From Rhodospirillales bacterium (GTDB lineage Bacteria > Pseudomonadota > Alphaproteobacteria > Rhodospirillales > JAPHRK01), in contig JAPHRK010000036.1 in assembly GCA_026196105.1 (NCBI GenBank), positions 32,051-96,050 on the forward strand: DNA of 64,000 nucleotides, in the 5' to 3' direction. The notes below the pieces were generated by a model that saw nothing but the letters and a program-made list of their open reading frames with translations, searched no databases and was not told the DNA's origin. Positions 34,676-44,635 of this stretch are shown here, piece after piece (within the stretch, counting starts at the first letter, position 1; each line of letters opens with the position of its first letter). Both the position numbers and the translations under genes were made by a program.

Positions 34676-36202
34676 TCAATGGGGGATTTGCTGAATTAGT
34701 AGGCAAGTAGGCTGCCCAAAAAGCATAGATAACCAAGGATTGATGACCTCAGGAAGCTGACAGTTAATATACAGGTACAAAGTAAGCGTATAAACCCCAA
34801 TTGCAACCCAAACCAAACTGAGGAAATTCTTAATACCGTTGAGCTTTAAAAGACTCCATAACTGCCATTGCTCAGGTTGGTAATCAGGGTGCCCTTTGGC
34901 GTGGGCACGCAATATATTTGCGATGAAAAAAACGGTAACCCCGAAAGCTGAAGCAAAGGCTGGAATCCAATACCATGCATTTAGTTTGGTATAGTCAATG
35001 GCGGCAAGGATAAGAACAGGGTTCTTTGGCAAGTTATTTGTCGCAGCAAAGTCTAGTGCATCGAAAAAAGCCTGAAGGTCGAAAACTGACCACAAAAAAA
35101 AGATTAAACTGCCACAGGAAATGAAAAATAAAATAATCTCCAGGAGGCTATACCCAAGAGATTCTTTAAAAATAATCTTTTCAGTTTTCTCATCTTTTAG
35201 CTTCGATGGTATGTGGCTAAGCCAAATCAAGGGGAGGTAGAACCAAGCCGTTGTTTTGAGATAATAACGGTAAAAAAGCGAAGGAATGATAAGAAAGAAA
35301 ATTGAGAGAATACCGATTACACGTTCATCAATATCATCTTTCTTTAATTCAGAAAGTATACTCTTAAAATGGAAATCGTGGTTTTCTGGGAGACCCGGAA
35401 TAAGTTCTGGTGGAGTTAAAGCATCAGTTTTAAACGTTAAGGCCACCCAATTTTTAGAAAACAACGGTATCCCTTGGCGTAAATGAAGAAGTATTGCGAA
35501 AAATTTTATTCCTATCGTACGAAAGAGGACTCCTGCTATTATTCCCCAATTAAACAAAAATATTAAAGCCACTAATACTGCTCCACCTCCTCCGGCTGCT
35601 GATACAGCAATGGCTAAAACTACTGCTATTGTTGTGACTGCTCCCACACCAGTTACTGCTCCAGCACCAGCCGCAATCCCCGCACCTATTATCGTCCCGA
35701 CACCAGCAATCCCACCGCCCACAACAACGGATGTAGTCACCCTATCTGTCATTATTCCGGGGCCTGAAATAGCAAACATAGTTGCTAGTGAAAAATTTAA
35801 CGAAAGATATCCGATTATTATAGCGCGCCAAATAAGACCCCATTCACTAATTTCTATTAGCCATGTAGCGGAAAGAAGCCAAGACACCAAGATTGAAAGA
35901 GTACCTCCAAAAAATAGAGTTGCGGCAATAACCGTTTTTGATGGACGCTCTTTTTTATCAATATAACCCAAAAAAATTTCACGCCCTATTTCGACAGATT
36001 CATCTGAACGTAACAGAACGAAGAAGGCGAGAGTTATGCTGGTAAGAAAAAGAAAATATAGGTCGTATTGTTGGGCCAGCCATAAGCAGAAGGCAACGGA
36101 AACAATGGTTTCAATAATAGCTAGGATTGTGAAGTGGCCTGCTTCACGACTTTCCTTTGTTGTATGCCAAACGAGCCTACCTAAAATTTCATTTTTAAGC
36201 AT
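34676..36202 (-). CDS. Unknown polytopic membrane protein
   Basis: 508 residues, no family recognised. About ten to twelve hydrophobic segments are visible, beginning with AIIETIVSVAFCLWLA and LYFLFLTSITLAFFVLL. The middle (about residues 160-240) is an unusual glycine/alanine/valine-rich membrane stretch (VVVGGGIAGVGTIIGAGIAAGAGAV, read in parts) like a glycine zipper. A hydrophilic loop of about 50 residues (TPPELIPGLPENHDFHFKS) follows, then four more helices. The DNA is AT-rich compared with its neighbours. It is monocistronic with its own terminator and sits beside a pseudogene, so this spot may have been reshaped or acquired. Confidence 0.65.
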   Translation of the reverse strand: MLKNEILGRLVWHTTKESREAGHFTILAIIETIVSVAFCLWLAQQYDLYFLFLTSITLAFFVLLRSDESVEIGREIFLGYIDKKERPSKTVIAATLFFGGTLSILVSWLLSATWLIEISEWGLIWRAIIIGYLSLNFSLATMFAISGPGIMTDRVTTSVVVGGGIAGVGTIIGAGIAAGAGAVTGVGAVTTIAVVLAIAVSAAGGGGAVLVALIFLFNWGIIAGVLFRTIGIKFFAILLHLRQGIPLFSKNWVALTFKTDALTPPELIPGLPENHDFHFKSILSELKKDDIDERVIGILSIFFLIIPSLFYRYYLKTTAWFYLPLIWLSHIPSKLKDEKTEKIIFKESLGYSLLEIILFFISCGSLIFFLWSVFDLQAFFDALDFAATNNLPKNPVLILAAIDYTKLNAWYWIPAFASAFGVTVFFIANILRAHAKGHPDYQPEQWQLWSLLKLNGIKNFLSLVWVAIGVYTLTLYLYINCQLPEVINPWLSMLFGQPTCLLIQQIPH

Positions 36203-36384
36203 TTTCCCTCCCCTAGGTACCCTTAACCTATAATGAGAAAATCTTGAAATTAGTACAAGTGATAATTCTAATAGGTGCTTATTTAATGGGAGCGTCTTTA
36301 TGCCATTTTTTCTAGTGCGTTGAAAAATATTTTTTGGTATGAGAAATTGTATTTTTTTATGGGGTTCTGGCTAAGGCTGTGTGT

Positions 36385-36681
36385 ATGGTAGATAAAATTA
36401 AACTAACCTTTTTTTACGGCTTCCCTTATTTTAACTTCAATGCTCAATCCAATTCATGCAGCCTCAAGTGACACCATCCACTGGCTTGTTTGGGAACTTT
36501 CTCCAGAATTTGCGCGGGCGGGATGGGGAATAGTTTTGGCAAGGAACTTGTTTCGAAGATCAATAAACTCCTGACAAAAGAAGCCCTTCTTAAGTTTGTA
36601 GAATACCAAGAAGAATGGAACGGAGGGAATAAGGCATTCCGCAAAGCCCATTCTGAGCAAATACTTTCAAAAGCAAATTAG
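36385..36681 (+). pseudogene. Frameshifted, internally deleted periplasmic binding-protein gene
   Basis: From the ATG at 36385 the frame reads MVDKIKLTFF. At a run of seven T (36409-36415) it must shift by one base to continue as TASLILTSMLNPIHAASSD, a good signal peptide, then TIHWLVWELSPEF, the usual start of a family 3-like (TIGR02285-type) periplasmic protein. About 20 codons later a second frame (from about 36520) gives CAGGMGNSFGKELVSKINKLL and KFVEYQEEWNGG, which resembles the C-terminal end of the same family. So the start and end of the gene survive, the middle is deleted and the frame is broken. Family assignment is from memory. Confidence 0.5.
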
Positions 36682-36690
36682 GAAAATTTC

Positions 36691-37578
36691 ATGACAGAAC
36701 TCCAAGCCCAACTCCTTGTTGACTGTAAAAACAATCTTGGTGAAGGGGTGCAATGGTCTGTTCCCGATCAACGGGTTTATTGGACGGATATTAACTGGAA
36801 CAAGCTTTATAGCTGTGATGAAGATGGTGGGGATGTGGTTATTGTGGAGACGCCGGAGCGGTTGGGGTCTTTTGCATTTGATCCTAAAGGGAAGATTTTG
36901 GCGGCCTTTGAGACGGGATTGTTTCGCTTTGATCCGGTGACGGGGCAGGCAGATCGGCTTTCAACCTTTGAACCTGATATAGAAAATACCCGACTTAATG
37001 ATGGTCGCTGTGATCGAGACGGACGATTTATATGTGGGGGGTATAATGAGACCACTGCAGATCGTATCACCTCTGTTCATTCTTATGATGGGGATGAAGT
37101 GCGAACCATCATTGAGGACATAAAGTGCACCAATAGCATTTGTTTCTCTAATGATGGCACCCGCATGTTTTTTACCGATACTCCAACCAAGAAAATTTAT
37201 GCATATGACTATAACCGCTCTACAGGAGAGTTAGGAAAGCGAAGCTTGTTTGCGACTTTGAATGATGATGAAGGCATGCCGGATGGGTCGTGTGTTGATG
37301 CTGAGGATGGATTGTGGAATGCCCAGTATAGAGGGAGCCGAGTACAACGGTTTCTACCAGATGGCTCACGAGATATTGTTGTTCGGCTTCCTGTTAGTAG
37401 TGTTACCTGCGCTTGCTTCGGTGGTAAAAACTTAGATCGGCTTTTTATTACTTCCGCTAACCAAAAACTCACAGAGGAACAATTAGAACAGCAACCCACT
37501 GCAGGTGGCCTGTTTTATATTGATCCTGGTGTTAAGGGGCGTGAAGAAGACAGGTTTGGCACTGTCCTCTTCTCATGA
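36691..37578 (+). CDS. SMP-30/gluconolactonase/regucalcin family protein
   Basis: 295-residue six-bladed beta-propeller. The metal-site Glu is in LGEGVQWS (about residue 18), Asn/Asp residues are in NDGRCDRDGRF and NSICFSNDGTRMFFTDT, and the fourth-blade MPDGSCVDAEDGLWNAQY is typical. It probably hydrolyses a sugar lactone in the cytoplasm. The short spacer after the pseudogene suggests no shared function. Its stop is 1 bp from the stop of the convergent chemoreceptor gene. Confidence 0.9.
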   Translation: MTELQAQLLVDCKNNLGEGVQWSVPDQRVYWTDINWNKLYSCDEDGGDVVIVETPERLGSFAFDPKGKILAAFETGLFRFDPVTGQADRLSTFEPDIENTRLNDGRCDRDGRFICGGYNETTADRITSVHSYDGDEVRTIIEDIKCTNSICFSNDGTRMFFTDTPTKKIYAYDYNRSTGELGKRSLFATLNDDEGMPDGSCVDAEDGLWNAQYRGSRVQRFLPDGSRDIVVRLPVSSVTCACFGGKNLDRLFITSANQKLTEEQLEQQPTAGGLFYIDPGVKGREEDRFGTVLFS

Positions 37579-37579
37579 A

Positions 37580-39727
37580 TTACCCGACCCTTAGTTCTTG
37601 TAAGAAGTGACTGACTTCAGCGGATAAGTCGTCTTTTTCGGTCTGTAGTTTAGTTGAAAGGCTATAAAGCTCATCGGCTAAATCTCCCGTACCTTCTGCG
37701 GCTTTCGATACATCCGAAATACGGTGGCTGACATCAGAGACATTATTACTGGCTTCAGCAACATGGTTGGTAATATTGCTGGTTGCGGCACCTTGTTCAT
37801 CAAGCGCTCCGGCGATTCCATTGGAGATATCCTGAATACGATCAATGGTACCGGTAATATGGTTAATGGCCGTCACGGCCTCTTTAGTTTGGTTTTGTAC
37901 CCCTGAGATTTGAGTGGAAATTTCTTCCGTTGCTTTAGCCGTTTGGCTGGCAAGGTTTTTCACTTCTGAGGCAACCACAGCAAAGCCTTTGCCTGCTTCT
38001 CCTGCTCGTGCGGCTTCGATTGTTGCGTTGAGGGCGAGGAGGTTTGTTTGTTCAGCGATATCATTGATTAGTTCAATAATCTCGCCAACCCGGACCGCAG
38101 CCCCGGCTAAGCTCTCAATCCTTTGGTTGGCAACGTCGACTTCCGTCGTTGCTTCTGCAACGGCCTCGCTTGCTTTAGAGACCCTTTCTGTGATTGAGGA
38201 TATCGATCCGGTTAATTGCTCCCCAGCACTAGAGACCCCTTGCATATTCGAGGTCACAGTTTCTGTGGCATCTGCAACAGACAAGCTTTCTGATTTAGCC
38301 TGGTTCGCATTTGCGGCTAAGGATTTTGAATTGATTTGAACTTTGTCGACGGATTCAGCTAATGAAACAACAATGCTTTCAACACGCTGTTCAAGGCTAT
38401 CAGCCAGTTCTTCCCGAGCTTTGCGGCGTTCTTCACGCTCTTTAATACGGCTTTCCTCTTGATCGTGATGCAGTTTTGCATTTTCACGAAGGTTTGCGCG
38501 GAAGATGGTGAGCGATTCCACCATATCGCCGATTTCATCACGGGATGCTTTGGGGAGTTCTACATCCAGGTTTCCATCGGCTAATTTAAGCATGCCATCA
38601 TGCAAAACCCGCAAGCGCCCAACGATTTGCCGACCAACATAAAGCCAACTGATGGCTCCGGCGAGGAGGACGCTTAAGAGGGCAAAGGTGATCATCAATT
38701 TTTGCCCTAAGTCGACAGAGGCATCTGATTCGACAGTTGCCGCATCAACTTGGATTTGCATATCTTGTGATAAATGTTGGGCTTCAGCAGAGAGCTCTTT
38801 GGCGAGTTTTCGGCTTTTGCTTAAAGCGTTTGAGGCTGCCACTTCCGCATTGATAAGGTTTGTCACAGCGCCATAGAAATCATTTTTTTCTACGGCTTGG
38901 GTGATTTCCGTTACATCAGCTTGGAGTTCTTTGACGCTTTCTGAGGCTGTGAGCCGTTTGGCCCAAACCGTCAGGCGCTTGGATGACCCAAGGTAACGCT
39001 TCTTTACTTTTTCAAGGGCGGGGAGTGCTGAGCTGCGGGCAGCTTCCATGAGCAAAGCAACCGAGGCATTAGCCTGGGCACGCACGTTCAGCAGATTTCT
39101 ATATTGCCCTAAAAAGATTTTAGCCTCTTCAGGTGAAGCCGTGGTTCCCACGACCTCATCTCCTTCAATAGCAAGAAGGATCGCCGTGTTAGCTTCAATG
39201 GCTAAAGAGTCTAGTTTAGAATTTATGGCGCTTTGATGCTTCAAGGCAATTTTCAATGTTTCTTCAACGGATTGCCTGTTTTCTAATTGGGTTGTAACTG
39301 CCTTTCCGAGAGTATTAAGAGTCCCTCCCATTTGGCCCATAATACCGTTAAGTTTACTCGCCGTTTCTTCTTGTTCTTCAAAAGCTTGGACGCTTTGGGC
39401 GAGAGTTTGTAGCTCTTTGTCCAGATTACTCTTTAAAGATTGCAAACTTTTGACATCTTGAGCCGCAATCATGGCAGGTGCCGCTGCTGCAAGTCCCCCA
39501 ATCTGTTCTGAAAGCCTCAGCGCTTGTGTAATTGCAGGAACATTACCATGGATAATTTGATGAAGTTTATGCTTCACTTCAGAGAAAGAGAAACCGCCAA
39601 CAGAGGCTGTTACAACTGTCATGGCAGCAACTATTAAAAATGAAAAATATAGTCTTGCTGAAATGCTGGATCTTTTTGAACGCGTTACTTTGCCAGCCGT
39701 TGCCGACGGTTGTTCCCCTGAAGTCAT
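37580..39727 (-). CDS. Methyl-accepting chemotaxis protein
   Basis: 715 residues. Membrane helix 1 is near 26-48 and helix 2 near 343-365, enclosing a large helical periplasmic sensor region of about 300 residues. A HAMP domain ([29 protein letters not shown], read in parts) follows. The signalling domain has the conserved hairpin tip [33 protein letters not shown] (read in parts) near residue 560-590. It reports ligand binding to CheA/CheW. The ligand is unknown. There is no C-terminal CheR-binding pentapeptide; it ends LQELRVG. It is monocistronic. Confidence 0.93.
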   Translation of the reverse strand: MTSGEQPSATAGKVTRSKRSSISARLYFSFLIVAAMTVVTASVGGFSFSEVKHKLHQIIHGNVPAITQALRLSEQIGGLAAAAPAMIAAQDVKSLQSLKSNLDKELQTLAQSVQAFEEQEETASKLNGIMGQMGGTLNTLGKAVTTQLENRQSVEETLKIALKHQSAINSKLDSLAIEANTAILLAIEGDEVVGTTASPEEAKIFLGQYRNLLNVRAQANASVALLMEAARSSALPALEKVKKRYLGSSKRLTVWAKRLTASESVKELQADVTEITQAVEKNDFYGAVTNLINAEVAASNALSKSRKLAKELSAEAQHLSQDMQIQVDAATVESDASVDLGQKLMITFALLSVLLAGAISWLYVGRQIVGRLRVLHDGMLKLADGNLDVELPKASRDEIGDMVESLTIFRANLRENAKLHHDQEESRIKEREERRKAREELADSLEQRVESIVVSLAESVDKVQINSKSLAANANQAKSESLSVADATETVTSNMQGVSSAGEQLTGSISSITERVSKASEAVAEATTEVDVANQRIESLAGAAVRVGEIIELINDIAEQTNLLALNATIEAARAGEAGKGFAVVASEVKNLASQTAKATEEISTQISGVQNQTKEAVTAINHITGTIDRIQDISNGIAGALDEQGAATSNITNHVAEASNNVSDVSHRISDVSKAAEGTGDLADELYSLSTKLQTEKDDLSAEVSHFLQELRVG

Positions 39728-40008
39728 CTTCGCTCCTTAAAAATGCGCAAAACCCAGTCTGTTCAACGTGTTTTAATGCTGAACATCAACCAAAAAGCAG
39801 TCATTGCTAGATGACGGTAATTCGCACTTATCCCTGTTAAATTTTATTGTCGGTCTTTGAGACCTGACTTTGAGCTTGGATTATTTACTCTCTCGAAAAG
39901 GGAGAGGTCGTTTTATTCTTTTATGCCCGTTTGGGGACAAGCATATCATATAATTTATAAAAATATATAATATAAAATCCCTAGATGTTTAGAGGTGTTC
40001 TAAGGAAA

Positions 40009-40278
40009 TTAATCTTCGCCAAATTTATCAGCAACAAGAGTTTCCAGAGCATCAAGAGCTTCAGTTGCCTGATTTCCTGTAGCCGTCATCTCAATTTCAG
40101 TGCCAATGGCAGCTGCGAGCATCATTAGGCCCATAATTGAGGTACCAGTAACAGTTTGGCCTATGCGAGAAACTTCAACAACGGCATCGAATGTTCCGGC
40201 AAGCTTTGAGAATTTAGCGGCAGCGCGGGCATGGAGGCCCCGTTGATTTTTTATCTCTGCTATTCGGATATCTGACAT
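40009..40278 (-). CDS. ptsH: Phosphocarrier protein HPr
   Basis: 89 residues. The EI-phosphorylated His is in QRGLHARAAAKF (about residue 15) and the regulatory Ser in GTSIMGLMML (about residue 46), the target of HprK. In alphaproteobacteria HPr works in a regulatory, not sugar-importing, PTS (PTS-Ntr). It is the last gene of the module and starts 11 bp after the EIIA gene. EI (ptsP) is not in the window. Confidence 0.95.
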   Translation of the reverse strand: MSDIRIAEIKNQRGLHARAAAKFSKLAGTFDAVVEVSRIGQTVTGTSIMGLMMLAAAIGTEIEMTATGNQATEALDALETLVADKFGED

Positions 40279-40289
40279 AATGCTTAGGT

Positions 40290-40697
40290 TTATTTTTTCT
40301 CTTGAGAAAGAAGCCTAGAGGCAACGTTAATATATTTACGCCCGGCTTCTTGTGCTGAGGTGGCCGCTTCTTCAAGAGATTCTGTTTTACAAACCCCGGC
40401 AAGCTTAATGAGCATCGGCAGATTAATCCCGGCTATGACCTCAACATTGCTTTTTTCCATAATTGAAATCGCCAGATTAGAGGGAGTACCGCCGAACATA
40501 TCTGTCAGCAGGATAACCCCATCGCCCGTATCCATTTTTGAAACACTTTCCAGGATATCCTGGCGTCGTTGTTCCATATCATCGTCGGGACCAATGCATA
40601 CTGACGCAACGTTATCTTGTGGTCCGACCACATGTTCAAGAGCAGCGATGAATTCATCGGCCAAGCGACCATGGGTCACCAATACCAAACCTATCAT
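40290..40697 (-). CDS. PTS fructose/mannose-type EIIA domain protein
   Basis: 135 residues, single EIIA(Man) domain. The phosphorylated His is in LVTHGRLADEF (about residue 9), and ILLTDMFGGTPSNLAI and GINLPMLIKLAG are conserved. No EIIB, C or D gene is near, so it takes phosphate from HPr and acts as a regulator. It follows rapZ by 76 bp and precedes ptsH. Confidence 0.93.
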   Translation of the reverse strand: MIGLVLVTHGRLADEFIAALEHVVGPQDNVASVCIGPDDDMEQRRQDILESVSKMDTGDGVILLTDMFGGTPSNLAISIMEKSNVEVIAGINLPMLIKLAGVCKTESLEEAATSAQEAGRKYINVASRLLSQEKK

Positions 40698-40773
40698 GGG
40701 GTGTTTTATTCCTTAGCCCATTTTCAAAACTTGGGAACTTTAACGGATGACTGCCCTAAGTCAAACCTTCAAT

Positions 40774-41673
40774 TTAGGAGGTTTGAATATCCCGATGAGT
40801 TAACTGTACCATTTGTCCTTCACTTTGAAGCCAAGCTTCAAGCTTACTCGCTGTGAAGACCGAACGGTGATGGCCTCCTGTACAGCCAACTGCAATGGTT
40901 AGGTAGCTTTTTCCTTCTTTAATATAGCGCGGAAGAAGAGGGGCTATTAGGTTCTTGAGATTGTTGAAAAATGGATCAAACCCATCATCCGTGGCGACGT
41001 AATCTCGAACAGGTTGATCCATCCCTGTTAAGTTTCTCAAATCTGGATCGTAATAGGGGTTCTTAAGAAAACGAACATCAAAAACCAGATCAGCGACCCT
41101 AGGTAGGCCATGTTTGAAGCCAAAAGACATTATGGTGATGAAAAGGTCGCTGCTATGTTCTGTACCAAAACGTTCCCGCATCTGCAGTTTAAAATCAGCA
41201 ACAGACAAAACTGTCGAGTCGATGATTAACTCTGCTCTTTCCAGTAATGAGCCCATCAAACGACGCTCGTGCTTAATCCCATCAGCAAGAGGACGGTCCT
41301 TGGCGAGAGGGTGACGAGCACGCGTTTCCATGTACCGCCTTAAAAGTTCTTCATCGCTACATTCTAAAAATAAGAGTTTCACGTCTAGATCTTGGTGAGC
41401 TTTTAAGGAATCAAGTTGGCTTATAAAGTTCTCAACTCCGAACTCTCGATTACGACTATCTATGCCAATGGCGATGGGTTTACGTAAATGGATTTCAGGT
41501 AGGGTTTGTTGACTGGGAAGAACGAGGTTGCCTATGAGAGAGAGGGGAACGTTATCAACTGCTTCATAGCCTAAATCTTGCAAGGCTTTCAACGCTGTGG
41601 TGATTCCAGCACCTGACATGCCCGTAACCAACATAACTTTCAATCGTTCTTGTGTCGTACTGGCATTCGCCAT
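40774..41673 (-). CDS. rapZ: RNase adapter protein RapZ with altered P-loop
   Basis: 299 residues. RapZ (YvcJ/YhbJ family) binds nucleotide and, in E. coli, guides RNase E to GlmZ to control amino-sugar synthesis. Recognised by ALQDLGYEAVDNVPLSLIGN, SFGFKHGLPRVADLVFDVRFLKNPYYDP (read in parts) and the C-terminal IAVGCTGGHHRSVF. Its Walker A motif reads GMSGAGITT, with Ile (codon ATC) where the family usually has Lys. Either nucleotide binding has changed or this position varies in the lineage. It lies 14 bp after hprK in the ChvG/PTS module. Confidence 0.9.
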   Translation of the reverse strand: MANASTTQERLKVMLVTGMSGAGITTALKALQDLGYEAVDNVPLSLIGNLVLPSQQTLPEIHLRKPIAIGIDSRNREFGVENFISQLDSLKAHQDLDVKLLFLECSDEELLRRYMETRARHPLAKDRPLADGIKHERRLMGSLLERAELIIDSTVLSVADFKLQMRERFGTEHSSDLFITIMSFGFKHGLPRVADLVFDVRFLKNPYYDPDLRNLTGMDQPVRDYVATDDGFDPFFNNLKNLIAPLLPRYIKEGKSYLTIAVGCTGGHHRSVFTASKLEAWLQSEGQMVQLTHRDIQTS

Positions 41674-41687
41674 GTTGCCCCCTTTTT

Positions 41688-42122
41688 CTAACGAGTGACC
41701 ATAATATCACCTTGGGCAATCTGTAAGGCAAGTCGAACTTTTTGAGGTGCAGATTGTTCAAAGGGAGATAAAACCGTTAAGGGGAGGAGGGCATCTTCTA
41801 TTGGGGCTGTCTGGGATTCTGGTAAACGGTCAATATTTTCTGGGGTGGTCAAATCAATAACTACAGCAATTGAAACAGCTTCCATGTAGGGCAAGGTAAC
41901 AATGCCAATGCCCCGCACTTCTAATTTTCCAGCGAGGAGGTCTGGGGGAGAGGCAATAAGGCTATCCCCGTCAGGCGTGATAACGACACGGTCATCGGCT
42001 ACAAGGATCGCTCCGCCATCTATCAGTCTAAGGGCTAAATCTGATTTTCCGGCACCTGAATCTCCCCTGATCAAAACACCTTTACCCTCTATGGCCACAC
42101 AGGTTCCATGGACTTGTTTCAC
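41688..42122 (-). CDS. hprK: HPr kinase/phosphorylase, short alphaproteobacterial form
   Basis: 144 residues, only the catalytic domain, as usual in alphaproteobacteria. P-loop GDSGAGKSDLALRLI (about residues 19-33), then the conserved LVADDRVVI and LEVRGIGIVTLPY. It phosphorylates Ser46 of HPr, coupling metabolic state to the PTS regulators. It starts with GTG, and the start overlaps the chvG-like stop by 4 nt, so translation is coupled. Confidence 0.92.
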   Translation of the reverse strand: MKQVHGTCVAIEGKGVLIRGDSGAGKSDLALRLIDGGAILVADDRVVITPDGDSLIASPPDLLAGKLEVRGIGIVTLPYMEAVSIAVVIDLTTPENIDRLPESQTAPIEDALLPLTVLSPFEQSAPQKVRLALQIAQGDIMVTR

Positions 42123-43747
42123 GGGCTGTTCTCCAGCTTAACCGTAAAACGAGCACCAATAACTTGCCCCGCGCTACCATGACGGTTTTCAGCAAAAATG
42201 GTGCCGCCATGGGCTTCGATGATTTGCTTGGAAATATTAAGGCCTAACCCAGAATGATTGCCAAAGGCCTCACCTGCGGGTCGCTCGGTGTAGAAGCGCT
42301 CAAAAATACGTTTTTCATTGCCTTCAGGAATACCGGGACCATCATCTTCAAAATTGAGTGTTATGAAATTACGATCGCGTTCAATGCGAATTCGAACTTC
42401 GCCTTCAGAAGGGGTGAAGGAAAGGGCATTACTAACTAGGTTTTGGAAAACTTGTACCAGTCGATCTGCCACACCTTGGACCTGAAGGGGTTTGTCGTCG
42501 GGTAGTTCTAATCGGAGTTTAGCGCCATCAGGTTTTTGTGCTGCTTGGAGGATTTCCATCATGGTGTTGAGTAATTCACTTAAATCTACTGTCTCTGCCA
42601 TATCGCGGGAAAGTTCAGAATCTAATCTTGAGGCATCAGAAATATCATTGATAAGTCGATCTAGGCGCTCAACGTCTTGCAAGATGATATCCATCAACCG
42701 TTGGCGTTTATCGTCATCCTTAATCATAGCGACAGTTTCGACTGCACTGCGCAGTGACGTGAGCGGGTTCTTGAGCTCGTGGGCTACATCGGCTGCGAAC
42801 CCTTCAATTGCTTCCATCCGATCATGGAGAGCTTTTGTCATATCTAGAAGTGAGCCTGAAAGATCGCCGATTTCATCATTGCGTTTGGTTAAATCGGGGA
42901 GTGTTTCCTGGCGGCCTGGTTGCAGACGTACAGCCTCTGCAGCTTCCGCTAAACGAAGAATAGGGCGGGCAATGGTTCCGGCAAGATAAATGGAAACCAG
43001 GACAGTAAAGGCAAGGGCCACAATGAAAATTTTCAAGATATCCAAGCGAACTTCAAGTAAAGCTTCTTCAATGCCGTGAGATGTTGATGAGAGCATCAAT
43101 CCGCCAAGAATTCTTTTGTAACGTTGTACGGGGACTGCAATACTGAGGACCATACGTCCCCCTCGACCCATGCGCACCATACCTGCTTTTTCGCCATTTA
43201 GAGCATAGAGAACTTCTTGATAATCTTCGGCGTGTTGTACGGGGTTTTCTTCATAGGCAGGAATACCCCCCCGACCTGGTAGCCACAATAATACTTCATC
43301 ATAGAGCTCAAAGAGCGAGGCTATGATTGGTGTTTCTGGAACGGGTGGAGGGAGTTCTTCTACCTGAATAGCCCCTTGGGGACCTCCTTGGCGGCGACTA
43401 TCCATCACCATTTCTCCATCAATGGCGAATAGCCTTGCTCGGGCATCAGAAGTCTGCACCAGGCGAAACATCATTTGTCGGGCTGTTTCACGGGTGAAGC
43501 GTTCGGCACTAGGAGAGCTTGAGGCGACTGTCCCTTCCGCAAAGGCAACAGCAAACATATCTGCCTGAATTTTTAAGGCGCCGAGTTCTGTCGTGATTAG
43601 GCTTTTACGATATTCTTCTAAGTAAAGAATGCCACTAGCCAAAAAAACCAAGGCCAGAATGTTGACTGTTAAAATCCGCCGGGTGATTGGAGAAAGAAGC
43701 CGATGCTTGGAATGGCGTCGAGGCTCTTTAGGGGGGGCGGATGTCAT
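42119..43747 (-). CDS. chvG: Sensor histidine kinase ChvG-like
   Basis: 542 residues. Helix 1 is near 24-44 (ILTVNILALVFLASGILYLEEY, read in parts) and helix 2 near 245-265, with a periplasmic domain of about 200 residues between them. A HAMP domain, H-box VAHELKNPLTSLRSAVE, N-box NLVSNALSF and G-boxes DDGPGIPEG and HSGLGLNISKQI follow. Gene order (response regulator first, then hprK and the PTS genes) identifies the ChvG/ExoS type, which senses acid or envelope stress in rhizobia. The signal here is not known. Confidence 0.9.
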   Translation of the reverse strand: MTSAPPKEPRRHSKHRLLSPITRRILTVNILALVFLASGILYLEEYRKSLITTELGALKIQADMFAVAFAEGTVASSSPSAERFTRETARQMMFRLVQTSDARARLFAIDGEMVMDSRRQGGPQGAIQVEELPPPVPETPIIASLFELYDEVLLWLPGRGGIPAYEENPVQHAEDYQEVLYALNGEKAGMVRMGRGGRMVLSIAVPVQRYKRILGGLMLSSTSHGIEEALLEVRLDILKIFIVALAFTVLVSIYLAGTIARPILRLAEAAEAVRLQPGRQETLPDLTKRNDEIGDLSGSLLDMTKALHDRMEAIEGFAADVAHELKNPLTSLRSAVETVAMIKDDDKRQRLMDIILQDVERLDRLINDISDASRLDSELSRDMAETVDLSELLNTMMEILQAAQKPDGAKLRLELPDDKPLQVQGVADRLVQVFQNLVSNALSFTPSEGEVRIRIERDRNFITLNFEDDGPGIPEGNEKRIFERFYTERPAGEAFGNHSGLGLNISKQIIEAHGGTIFAENRHGSAGQVIGARFTVKLENSP

Positions 43748-43771
43748 ATGCTGGCTAATCTTTAAAGGCTC

Positions 43772-44470
43772 TTATTCCGCACTATAGCGGTAGCCGACAC
43801 CGTAAAGGGTGTCTATTTGAGAAAAGCTATCATCCACAACCCGAAATTTCTTGCGAAGCCTTTTAATGTGGCTGTCGATGGTGCGATCATCTACGTAAAT
43901 ATGTTCCCCATAAGCTGCATCAATGAGTTGATCTCTGGTTTTAACCATGCCAGGACGTTTAGCCAAAGCTAAGATCAGAAGGAATTCAGTAACTGTTAGG
44001 TTGACCTGTTTGCCCTGCCAAATACATAGGTGGCGTTGCTGATCTAAGACCATGCTTCCGTGGCGGATAACTTCATCACCTTCTTCTCGTTCCGATGTGT
44101 CGCTGGTTTTTCGGCGACGAAGTAAGGTGCGGATGCGTTCGATAAGCAAGCGTTGGGAAAAAGGTTTCCGGATGTAATCATCAGCCCCAGTGCGCAACCC
44201 AAGAACTTCATCAATCTCAGTATCTTTGGAGGTGAGGAAAATTACCGGCATTTCGGTTTCTTTGCGCAGACGTTTAAGAAGCTCTAACCCGTCCATCCGT
44301 GGCATTTTGATGTCAAGCACCGCTAGGTCTGGAGGAGTGTCCATAATACCTGCGAGTGCTTCTTCTCCATCTGAATAGGTGCGCACCTTCCAACCTTCCG
44401 CTTCCAGGGCCATGGAAACGGAAGTCAAAATATTCCGGTCATCGTCAACGAGTGCTATGGTTTGTGGCAA
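43772..44470 (-). CDS. chvI: Response regulator ChvI-like (OmpR family)
   Basis: 232 residues. Receiver domain with [13 protein letters not shown], phosphorylation Asp in [12 protein letters not shown] (about residue 54) and KxF-type end ([11 protein letters not shown]). The C-terminal OmpR-type winged helix has [30 protein letters not shown] (read in parts) and [16 protein letters not shown]. It begins the module chvI-chvG-hprK-rapZ-EIIA-ptsH on the minus strand. The 165 bp upstream, shared with the divergent rhodanese gene, should hold its promoter. Confidence 0.92.
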   Translation of the reverse strand: MPQTIALVDDDRNILTSVSMALEAEGWKVRTYSDGEEALAGIMDTPPDLAVLDIKMPRMDGLELLKRLRKETEMPVIFLTSKDTEIDEVLGLRTGADDYIRKPFSQRLLIERIRTLLRRRKTSDTSEREEGDEVIRHGSMVLDQQRHLCIWQGKQVNLTVTEFLLILALAKRPGMVKTRDQLIDAAYGEHIYVDDRTIDSHIKRLRKKFRVVDDSFSQIDTLYGVGYRYSAE

Positions 44471-44635
44471 GGGATACCTCTTTAATCTTTGGATAGGCCG
44501 TTACCTTACTCTAGATAAAAACCTTTTGTGGCGGAATTATAACCCTATTCCTGTTTGTTTCAATAAAACGGTGGGCAAAGATGTGTGTACAGACTATTGT
44601 GCCGCCGAATTTATCTTATCGTAAGGAGCTAACAA

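Noticed and set aside
39888..39906. CTCTC-GGAGAG hairpin as terminator of ptsH
   Set aside because: It lies over 100 nt from the ptsH stop and has no T-run on the minus strand.
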